The notes below the pieces were generated by a model, which was not told the DNA's origin, did no database searches, and saw only the letters and a program-made list of their open reading frames with translations. 63,741 nt of DNA from Bacillus mobilis (GTDB lineage Bacteria > Bacillota > Bacilli > Bacillales > Bacillaceae_G), in contig NZ_MACF01000125.1 of the NCBI RefSeq assembly GCF_001884045.1, forward strand, positions 1 through 63,741, in the 5' to 3' direction. The position numbers and the translations under genes are program-made. Of the stretch, positions 57,210 to 63,741 are shown piece by piece; the stretch's first letter is position 1; every line of letters begins with the position of its first letter.

Positions 57210-57764
57210 TTACTTACCTTTAATCTCCTTCCATTCAGAAGCTAGTAAACTATATACAGCGATATCGTGAAAATGATCGTATAGCCATTCATCATCTCTT
57301 AAAATACCATCTAACTTAAAACCTAAACGCTCTGGAATAGCGCGGCTTTTCACATTTTCAACACCGCATCTAATTTCCATTTTATTTAATTTTAAATTCT
57401 CAAATGCATAGTGAAGTACAGCCTTCACGCTACGCGTCATAATGCCTTTCCCGCCAGCATCTTCTGCAAGATAATATCCGAGACTCGCCGCTTTCTTCCC
57501 CCAACTTACCGGATGAATGCCTACCATCCCAACGAGCTTTCCTTTATAACGTATGCCACTTTCAAAACCGTCTCCCTCTGCAAACTTCTTTAACCACATC
57601 GGACAAATCTCATCATACGCACCAGCAGATTTCATCCCATCCACCCAAGGAAGCCATCTTCGTAAATGACTACGGTTTTGGTTTATTAATTGATATAGTT
57701 CCTCTTTATGATGCTTCTCTAATAACTGTAATTCGATTTCATCGTCTACTCGAAGTGTGAACAT
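57210..57764 (-). CDS. GNAT family N-acetyltransferase, RimJ/RimL type
   Basis: The 184-residue acetyltransferase belongs to the RimJ/RimL branch that includes ribosomal-protein N-acetyltransferases and B. subtilis YdaF. The motif A region is EDAGGKGIMTRSVKAVLHYA near residue 105, followed by CGVENVKSRAIPERLGF. It is often annotated as ribosomal-protein-serine acetyltransferase; the true target is unknown. It is divergent from the padR gene. Confidence 0.8.
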   Translation of the reverse strand: MFTLRVDDEIELQLLEKHHKEELYQLINQNRSHLRRWLPWVDGMKSAGAYDEICPMWLKKFAEGDGFESGIRYKGKLVGMVGIHPVSWGKKAASLGYYLAEDAGGKGIMTRSVKAVLHYAFENLKLNKMEIRCGVENVKSRAIPERLGFKLDGILRDDEWLYDHFHDIAVYSLLASEWKEIKGK

Positions 57765-57863
57765 GTTTTATAGCTCCTTTTTAGTTTTCTTATTATTCTA
57801 ACACTTAGAGATGTAAATTGTTAAATATTAACACTTCCTTTCGAATTTTATATACGAATAAAC

Positions 57864-57909
57864 ACTATATATGATTGATATCTAGATATGAATCATATAT
57901 AGTTAAAGT
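57864..57909 (+). promoter_or_regulatory. padR promoter within a 40-bp palindrome, possibly leaderless
   Basis: ACTATATATGATT (57864-57876) and its complement (57891-57903) flank the palindromic ATATCTAGATAT. Inside are TTGATA (57875-57880) and TATAGT (57898-57903), 17 bases apart. The predicted start of transcription is at about 57910, which is the first base of the start codon. No ribosome site is present. Confidence 0.6.
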
Positions 57910-58254
57910 ATGGAAAAAAATGATAATTTTATAATTCAATTACGTAAAGGTGTTTTTGATCTCGCTATTTTGTCTTTAATAAGCAAACAACCTATGTACG
58001 GATATGAAATTACAAGTGCATTACAAGATATCCCTGTGTTTCATATCCCAAATGGTTCGATTTACCCTATATTAAATCGAATCACAAAAAACAATTGGGC
58101 TGTTTCCTATTGGGAAGAGTCCGGTGATGGCCCAAAAAGAAAATACTATCGCATTACAGACGAAGGGAGAGAAATTTTAAATAGTCGCTTACATGATTAT
58201 GATGCAGTGTATCATGCTCTAATGTTACTAGCTAAAGGAGAGGATAAAAAATGA
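57910..58254 (+). CDS. PadR family transcriptional regulator
   Basis: This 114-residue PadR-type winged-helix regulator has the typical LRKGVFDLAILSLISKQPMY start, wing motif and coiled dimer end. It overlaps the next gene by four bases (ATGA). The palindrome that covers its promoter is a likely autoregulatory operator. PadR regulators often control the downstream HAAS or DUF1700 membrane protein. The ATG lacks a ribosome site, so translation may be leaderless. Confidence 0.88.
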   Translation: MEKNDNFIIQLRKGVFDLAILSLISKQPMYGYEITSALQDIPVFHIPNGSIYPILNRITKNNWAVSYWEESGDGPKRKYYRITDEGREILNSRLHDYDAVYHALMLLAKGEDKK

Positions 58255-58913
58255 ACAAAGAACAATTCTTTTCAAATGAACTCATTACTTCTTTCTTACA
58301 CGATCTTCATAAAGGTTTAATGAACTTACCTGCGTCAGCAAGAGAACAACATGTGCTAGAGATCAAATCGGATTTATATGAAAATGCATTAAGTAAAGAA
58401 AGCGAAGGGATACCATTAGAAATCATCCCTTCACAAGTGATTGAAGAATTTCTTCCTCCAAAAGAATTAGCAAAGGAAATTGCAGGAGAATATACAGATG
58501 TTATTCAAGATGCACAGCAATCTACAAATACATTTATTAAATATTATTCCGGCCTCTCTATCGGTCCACTCGGCGCTTTATCAGTGCCTATTGTACTCGG
58601 TTTTATAAATTTTTCTGCTAATTTACCATTTTTACTAGCCTTTATTGCAAGCAATATTTGGTTTATCTTTAGAGAAAACCATTGGAATATAGATTTATTA
58701 AAATACTTTAAAACAATTATTTTCATCAGTTCAAGACTGCTAATTGCTCTCCCATTCAGCTTTTTTGCGATTCGAATTATAATAACAAAACAATTCGATA
58801 TGTTTTCATTCTATTATTTAATCGGATACGTACTTTTTAGTTCACTATATATCTTCTTATTAAAACAACTATACAAAAAGAATGAACAATACCAACATAT
58901 CAACGCTTTTTAA
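58251..58913 (+). CDS. HAAS/DUF1700-type membrane protein
   Basis: The 220-residue protein has an N-terminal alpha-helical domain of about 80 residues (LHDLHKGLMNLPASAREQHV), resembling HAAS/DUF1700 proteins that are found beside PadR regulators. Four membrane helices follow at about residues 102-120, 125-140, 155-175 and 188-208. It is translationally coupled to padR. Its function is unknown. Confidence 0.7.
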   Translation: MNKEQFFSNELITSFLHDLHKGLMNLPASAREQHVLEIKSDLYENALSKESEGIPLEIIPSQVIEEFLPPKELAKEIAGEYTDVIQDAQQSTNTFIKYYSGLSIGPLGALSVPIVLGFINFSANLPFLLAFIASNIWFIFRENHWNIDLLKYFKTIIFISSRLLIALPFSFFAIRIIITKQFDMFSFYYLIGYVLFSSLYIFLLKQLYKKNEQYQHINAF

Positions 58914-58931
58914 AATATATTGAACACAACA

Positions 58932-58965
58932 AAAAAGACGCACAGCCTCAGCTATGCGTCTTTTC
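58932..58965. terminator. Bidirectional terminator between the HAAS gene and murC
   Basis: AAAAAGACGCA and AGC pair with GCT and TGCGTCTTTT around CTCA, with one mismatch. Confidence 0.8.
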
Positions 58966-58967
58966 TA

Positions 58968-60278
58968 TTACTTCTCTGCAACTTGAACTTCTTTTACGTA
59001 AGCTGCTTCGAATTTTTGGATGTCACCTGCGCCCATGAAAATTAGAACGCCGTTTTTATGTTTCTTTAATACATCCGTTGTTGTATCTGTAATTAGTTCT
59101 GCACCGTCAATACGCTTTTGCAGATCTTCGATTGTTAATTCACCTTTGTTTTCGCGTGCTGATCCGAAAATATCACATAAGTATACTTGGTCAGCTTTGC
59201 TTAGGCTTTCAGCGAACTCATCTAAGAACTTTTCTGTACGTGAGAATGTGTGCGGCTGGAATACAGCGACAACTTCACGCTCTGGATGTTTTTGACGAGC
59301 TGCTTCAATCGTTGCATTAATTTCTGTCGGATGGTGTGCGTAGTCATCAATAATAACTTGCTCTCCCATTGGCTTTTCATTAAAGCGACGTTTTACGCCT
59401 TCAAAAGTTGTTAGCTGATGCTTAACTGCTTCTACATCAACGTTTTCATAATGGCAAAGCGCGATTACTGCTAATGCATTTAATACGCTGTGATTGCCGT
59501 ATCCTGTAATTTTGAACGTGTCATAGTACGTATTACGAACGAATACATCGAAAATAGTACCATCTGTTCTCTTTTGAATGTTACGTGCTTGGAAATCATT
59601 ATCTTCTCCAAATCCATAGAAAATAACAGGTACTTTCGCTTGAATTTTTTGAAGTTCTTCATCATCTCCACATGCAATAATGCCCTTTTTCACTTGCAAT
59701 GCCATCTCTTGGAATGCATTGAATACATCATTGATATCTGAGAAATAATCTGGATGATCAAAATCAATGTTTGTCATAATCGCATAGTCTGGATTGTAAG
59801 ACAAGAAATGACGACGATACTCACAAGCTTCAAATACAAAATACTTACTATTTTCTACCCCATGCCCTGTTCCATCTCCAATAAGGTAAGATGTAGGGTG
59901 TGCACCTTGCATTACATGGGCTAACAAACCAGTTGTTGATGTTTTTCCATGTGCACCAGTTACAGCAACACTTGTGTATTGGTTCATAAGGTCACCTAAG
60001 AAGTGATGGTAACGATGTACTGGGATGTTTAATTCTTTTGCTGCTACGATTTCTTCATGCGTATCAGGAAATGCATTTCCTGCAATAATCACTTGTCCTT
60101 CTTTTACATTATTTTTATCAAAAGGAAGGATCGAGATATTACGCTTTTCCAACGCTGTTTGTGTAAAGAAACGCTTTTCATAATCAGACCCTTGAACAGT
60201 ATGCTTCATGTCATGAAGAATTTGAGCTAATGAACTCATTCCTGTTCCTTTAATTCCTACAAAATGGTAAACTGTCAT
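58968..60278 (-). CDS. murC: UDP-N-acetylmuramate-L-alanine ligase
   Basis: The enzyme adds L-alanine to UDP-MurNAc, the first peptide step of peptidoglycan synthesis. The product has 436 residues. The ATP loop [15 protein letters not shown] lies near residue 108, and the other Mur ligase motifs ([21 protein letters not shown]) are intact. GGAGG precedes the ATG. It stands close to sftA and brxC, as in B. subtilis. Confidence 0.96.
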   Translation of the reverse strand: MTVYHFVGIKGTGMSSLAQILHDMKHTVQGSDYEKRFFTQTALEKRNISILPFDKNNVKEGQVIIAGNAFPDTHEEIVAAKELNIPVHRYHHFLGDLMNQYTSVAVTGAHGKTSTTGLLAHVMQGAHPTSYLIGDGTGHGVENSKYFVFEACEYRRHFLSYNPDYAIMTNIDFDHPDYFSDINDVFNAFQEMALQVKKGIIACGDDEELQKIQAKVPVIFYGFGEDNDFQARNIQKRTDGTIFDVFVRNTYYDTFKITGYGNHSVLNALAVIALCHYENVDVEAVKHQLTTFEGVKRRFNEKPMGEQVIIDDYAHHPTEINATIEAARQKHPEREVVAVFQPHTFSRTEKFLDEFAESLSKADQVYLCDIFGSARENKGELTIEDLQKRIDGAELITDTTTDVLKKHKNGVLIFMGAGDIQKFEAAYVKEVQVAEK

Positions 60279-60488
60279 CTTAAAGAACCTCCAACATTTC
60301 GAACTAATACAACGGCCTATCTATAAGACAGTATATGAATCTTTTCTTATTTTGGTAATCATCATACATTTTTGATGTAGTGAAGTTATTCTTCCCTTCA
60401 CTTATCAGGATAAACTCGTACGTACTTCTTTTTTATGTCCATAACAAATCCATTATAGCAAAAAAGAAGCCGCTATACTATGATAACA

Positions 60489-60524
60489 GAAAAACTGATA
60501 GGGTCAATCACCTATCAGTTTTTC
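60489..60524. terminator. Terminator of the nicotinate phosphoribosyltransferase gene
   Basis: AAAAACTGATAGG pairs with CCTATCAGTTTTT around an eight-base loop. Confidence 0.85.
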
Positions 60525-60530
60525 TCTCTT

Positions 60531-61649
60531 TTACATATCTTCTCTTTTTTCTAATTGAACACGCTCTAAACGTGGGTTTGGACGATATTTACGACCAGCT
60601 TTCGCTTCTGGTTTTCCATTTAATTCTACGTTATCACCAGTAAAGCCAATATTCATTTTTAATAAGCTACTTCCTACTCCGTATATATCAACAGGTACGT
60701 TTTGAGCTTCAAATTCACGAATACGCTTCTCATCAAATCCACCAGTTACAACGATGTCTACATGCTGGAATCCTTCTTCATCAAGTGCTTTACGAAGTGC
60801 GAATACAAGCGATGGGTTTACACCACGTGGATCAAATGTTCCAAGTACTTCTGGGTGGCGAATGAAGTATTGATCAATCATCGTACGCGACGTATCTACA
60901 CGTACACCTTTTAATGTTGATCCAAATTCACGCGCTACGCGAAGTGCATCTGTAATGACATCATTGTTGTAATCAATTAATACAACTAATTCATCTTCTG
61001 GGAATTTCTTATGATATGCTTTTGCCGCTTCCACAACATCACCATTAAACATTTGAATTAATGCGTGAGGCATTGTCCCCATACCACTTCTGCCCCACCA
61101 TTCATTCATCGCATGCGTCGCCTGTGCGCTCATACCTCCGATGTATGCTGCATAACCGTCACCAGCTTGTTGTGTATAATGATCGTCACGGTCTCCCATG
61201 AAAATAACTGGTTTTTCTTTATCTACGCTACGCGCAGCTTGGACAACGTTATATACGTTTGTCGCAACTGATGTACGACGAGCTAAAATCCCATCAATAA
61301 CACCTTCTAAAAATCCGAAATTTTCATAAGGCCCATGAATTGTTAACACTGTTTCAAACGGACTAATATTATCGCCATCTTTTAAAGAGTTAATTTCAAG
61401 TTCCTCAGGATTTTTAGCGAATGTTTGTAGCAATGCAATTACTTCATCTGTTCCGCAAAGAACTGCATTTTCCTTCTGGAAAAATTGCATCGTTACAACA
61501 CTTTTCGGGCGAAATTCTTCAATGATTTCTCTAGTCTTTAAAAAGTAAACGGCAGAGAACCAACCTTCTCCAACACGTTCGTCAAATTTAAATGTTCTAT
61601 TTGTTAGTCTATTTATTTCACCTTTTAATTTTAATTCAATTTCTTTCAT
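60531..61649 (-). CDS. Nicotinate phosphoribosyltransferase
   Basis: The enzyme joins nicotinate and PRPP to give nicotinate mononucleotide, in NAD salvage. The protein has 372 residues and is the short form of the family. The segments MGDRDDHYTQQAGDGYAAYI, RSGMGTMPHALIQ and GFDEKRIREFE are typical of this branch. The ribosome site GGGAG precedes the ATG. It lies between murC and sftA, each with separate spacers. Confidence 0.85.
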   Translation of the reverse strand: MKEIELKLKGEINRLTNRTFKFDERVGEGWFSAVYFLKTREIIEEFRPKSVVTMQFFQKENAVLCGTDEVIALLQTFAKNPEELEINSLKDGDNISPFETVLTIHGPYENFGFLEGVIDGILARRTSVATNVYNVVQAARSVDKEKPVIFMGDRDDHYTQQAGDGYAAYIGGMSAQATHAMNEWWGRSGMGTMPHALIQMFNGDVVEAAKAYHKKFPEDELVVLIDYNNDVITDALRVAREFGSTLKGVRVDTSRTMIDQYFIRHPEVLGTFDPRGVNPSLVFALRKALDEEGFQHVDIVVTGGFDEKRIREFEAQNVPVDIYGVGSSLLKMNIGFTGDNVELNGKPEAKAGRKYRPNPRLERVQLEKREDM

Positions 61650-61710
61650 GTCGCTTTACTCCCTACTTTACTATCCAACATTTTCTCTTAGTATACAGCA
61701 AAACCGTTTA

Positions 61711-63741
61711 CTATACATTTGTTTCCTGCATAGCAGCGAATTCATCCTCAGAAATGAGGACATCTCTTGGCTTCGTTCCTCTTGCTTCAGAAATAATTCC
61801 TTGCGATTCCATCTCTTCAATGAGACGTGCCGCGCGATTATAACCGATGCGGAATTTTCGCTGTACAGAAGATGTGGACGCTCCCCCTTGTTCTACAACA
61901 AATTGACATGCTTCAAAGAACAATTCGTCTTCCGACTCAGCCTGTTCTGTTTTCGCTAATAAATCCTCTTGCTTAAATAAGTAATTCGGTTTCATTTGCT
62001 TTTTCACATGATCAACTGTCTTTTCAATCTCATCATCCGATACATATACACCTTGTACACGAACAGGCTTAGATGTACCGTTCCCTAAGAATAACATGTC
62101 ACCACGGCCAAGTAATTTCTCCGCGCCACCAATATCGATAATCGTACGCGAATCAACTTGAGATGATACAGTAAATGCAATACGCGTTGGAATGTTTGAC
62201 TTAATTAAACCTGTAATAACATCTACAGACGGACGCTGTGTCGCTACTAATAAATGAATACCACAAGCACGTGCTTTTTGCGCAATACGACAAATCGCTT
62301 CCTCAACATCACCAGGTGCTACCATCATTAAGTCGGCTAACTCGTCAATGACAATAACGATATAAGGTAATGTCTCTCCCGGAATTTCTCGCCCACTTAC
62401 AATCGTATTGTAACGAGTTAAATCACGAGCCCCTGCATGCGCAAACAATTCATAACGGCGCTCCATTTCTTCAACTGCCCACTTTAATGCAGCTGTCGCT
62501 GCTTTTACATCCGTAATAACAGGTGCTACAAGATGCGGAACAGAATTGTATGGTGCAAGCTCAACCATCTTCGGATCGATTAACATTAACTTCACTTCAT
62601 GCGGTTTCGCTTTATATAAAATGCTCGTTAAAATTGCGTTAATACACACACTTTTACCAGAACCCGTTGCACCCGCAATAAGTCCATGTGGCATTTTTCG
62701 AATATCCGTTACAATTGGATCGCCTGAAATATCAAGTCCTAGCGCAACTGTAAGCGGTGATTCGCTCTTTGTAAACACAGGACTTCTTAAAATTTCACGA
62801 AGAAATACTGGCTTACTTTCTTTATTTGGAACTTCGATTCCAATTGCACTCTTCCCTGGAATCGGTGCTTCAATACGAATATCTTTCGCTGCTAAGCTTA
62901 ACTTAATATCATCACTTAAATTTGTAATTTTATTTACTTTCACACCTGGGTCTGGCTGTACTTCAAAACGAGTTACTGCTGGACCTTGCGATACGTTAAT
63001 AACATGTGCGCCAACATGGAAATTATTAAACGTTGTATCTAATAATTCCTTCTGCTCATCCAACCATTCCGTATTATCCAACGCCGATTGCTGCGGAATC
63101 GATAGCAATGTTAATGGCGGAATTGCATATGTCGGTGGTGTTTGCAATACATTTCGCATATCGTTCTCTCTTTGATTTACAACATATGCTTTCTCTTGTA
63201 CTTCCGTACTTGAAATTGGCTTTTGTACTTGCTCTGCCACTACTTGTTGCACTGGTTTCTCTTCCACTTGTGGTTCTACTACCTCTTGTTGCACTAGCGT
63301 TTCTTCCACTCGTGATTCTACCACTACTTGCTGCATTGGTTTTTCTTCCACTCGTGATTCTACCACTACTTGCTGCATTGGTTTTTCTTCCACTTGTGGT
63401 TCTACTACCTCTTGTTGCACTGGTTTTTCTTCCACTACTTGCTGCATTGGCCTTTCTTCCACTTGTGGTTCCACTACCACTTGCTGCACTGGTTTTTCTT
63501 CTACTTGTTGTACAGGCTTATTCTCTACTCGTTCACTCATAGAAGATTGCATTGCATTTGCTCTAGCCGCATGTCTTTCCATTAATCGCGTTCTGTCTTG
63601 TTTCAACATAACAACATTAAATGGTACATGACGCTTCTTCTCACGTTTTGGTTCTTCTTTTTGTACAACCTGTTGTTCTTCTGCAATCGGTGCTTCTTCT
63701 ACAACTGGCTGCTCTTCTGCAATCGGTGCTTCTTCTACAAC
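61711..63741 (-). CDS. sftA: DNA translocase SftA (5' part beyond the window)
   Basis: This FtsK/SpoIIIE-family DNA translocase moves chromosome DNA through the division septum. The frame stays open to the right edge, so the start lies outside the window. Visible features are a long linker of VEEKPMQQVV-like repeats (63181-63530), PFNVVMLKQDR, the Walker A motif AGATGSGKSVCIN, Walker B (IVIVIDELADLMM) and a C-terminal winged-helix gamma domain (EQGGASTSSVQRKFRIGYNR). No membrane segments are visible in this part, consistent with SftA rather than SpoIIIE. Confidence 0.9.
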   Translation of the reverse strand, partial: VVEEAPIAEEQPVVEEAPIAEEQQVVQKEEPKREKKRHVPFNVVMLKQDRTRLMERHAARANAMQSSMSERVENKPVQQVEEKPVQQVVVEPQVEERPMQQVVEEKPVQQEVVEPQVEEKPMQQVVVESRVEEKPMQQVVVESRVEETLVQQEVVEPQVEEKPVQQVVAEQVQKPISSTEVQEKAYVVNQRENDMRNVLQTPPTYAIPPLTLLSIPQQSALDNTEWLDEQKELLDTTFNNFHVGAHVINVSQGPAVTRFEVQPDPGVKVNKITNLSDDIKLSLAAKDIRIEAPIPGKSAIGIEVPNKESKPVFLREILRSPVFTKSESPLTVALGLDISGDPIVTDIRKMPHGLIAGATGSGKSVCINAILTSILYKAKPHEVKLMLIDPKMVELAPYNSVPHLVAPVITDVKAATAALKWAVEEMERRYELFAHAGARDLTRYNTIVSGREIPGETLPYIVIVIDELADLMMVAPGDVEEAICRIAQKARACGIHLLVATQRPSVDVITGLIKSNIPTRIAFTVSSQVDSRTIIDIGGAEKLLGRGDMLFLGNGTSKPVRVQGVYVSDDEIEKTVDHVKKQMKPNYLFKQEDLLAKTEQAESEDELFFEACQFVVEQGGASTSSVQRKFRIGYNRAARLIEEMESQGIISEARGTKPRDVLISEDEFAAMQETNV
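63181..63530 (-). repeat. 42-bp in-frame repeats in the SftA linker
   Basis: A 14-codon unit encoding VEEKPMQQVVVESR recurs about eight times, with two adjacent copies identical over 42 bases at about 63310-63393. Further upstream a 36-bp unit encoding VVEEAPIAEEQP is duplicated at 63670-63741. These regions should be length-variable between strains. Confidence 0.8.

Noticed and set aside
62546-63175. 209-codon plus-strand frame
   Set aside because: It is a shadow opposite the conserved translocase domain of sftA.
63033-63542. 169-codon plus-strand frame opposite sftA
   Set aside because: It is the antisense of the repetitive SftA linker; its leucine/valine repeats mirror the VEEKPVQQ repeats.

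Overview
The window is chromosomal DNA of a Bacillus cereus-group organism (B. cereus, B. thuringiensis or B. anthracis type). The evidence is the low G+C content, the AGGAGG-type ribosome sites with occasional TTG and GTG starts, an alpha/beta-type spore protein gene, two copies of a repeat that matches the B. cereus-group element bcr1, and gene neighbourhoods resembling the Bacillus subtilis blocks sspA-thiI-nifZ-ezrA-refZ-ytsP, rpsD-tyrS-acsA-acuABC and ccpA-ytxJ-ytxG-murC-sftA. I see no prophage, integrase, transposase, rRNA, tRNA or CRISPR array.

Layout. 1-8.1 kb is accessory: DUF2785, acetyltransferases, a cupin, a small HTH regulator with its membrane partner, alanine dehydrogenase, an SDR and a universal stress protein. 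8.1-10.9 kb is the argGH operon with a candidate arginine-repressor box. 11.8-13 kb holds a YitT-family membrane protein behind a leader of about 460 nt that carries four tiny ORFs, each followed by a hairpin; this is the most unusual structure in the window. 13-24.4 kb runs EcsC, a Nudix hydrolase, ackA, ytxK, tpx, ytfJ-ytfI, nadK2, an amidohydrolase and an acyl-CoA synthetase. 24.4-34 kb holds a bcr1 element, a SASP gene, thiI, a cysteine desulfurase, ezrA, a divergent LysR/EamA pair, refZ, fRMsr and methionine gamma-lyase. 34-37.2 kb has rpsD with a probable S4 leader and tyrS with a T-box. 37.2-43.5 kb has an ECF sigma cassette, a maltose acetyltransferase, acsA and acuABC. 43.5-52.6 kb is accessory and regulatory: a tandem repeat array, a hydrolase, a two-component system, an ankyrin lipoprotein, mscL, a second bcr1 copy, a frameshifted gene, ccpA and a second repeat array. 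52.7-63.7 kb has a CamS lipoprotein, brxC, a DUF948 gene, an M29 aminopeptidase, a small envelope operon, a PadR/HAAS pair, murC, a nicotinate phosphoribosyltransferase and the 3' part of sftA, which runs off the right end.

How genes fit together. Several genes concern overflow carbon metabolism: ackA makes acetate, acsA recovers it, acuA and acuC set the acetylation state of AcsA, ald feeds alanine nitrogen and carbon back to pyruvate, and ccpA is the master carbon regulator. cre-like sites precede ackA and ald. thiI and its desulfurase, brxC, tpx and fRMsr concern sulfur and redox. ezrA, refZ, murC and sftA concern division and wall synthesis. Three short genes look frameshifted (7117-7811, 44601-44877, 50143-50438), each at a homopolymer run, so sequencing error is possible.

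Limits. Functions come from recognising families by eye. No alignment, folding or database search was run. Most starts were chosen from visible ribosome sites.
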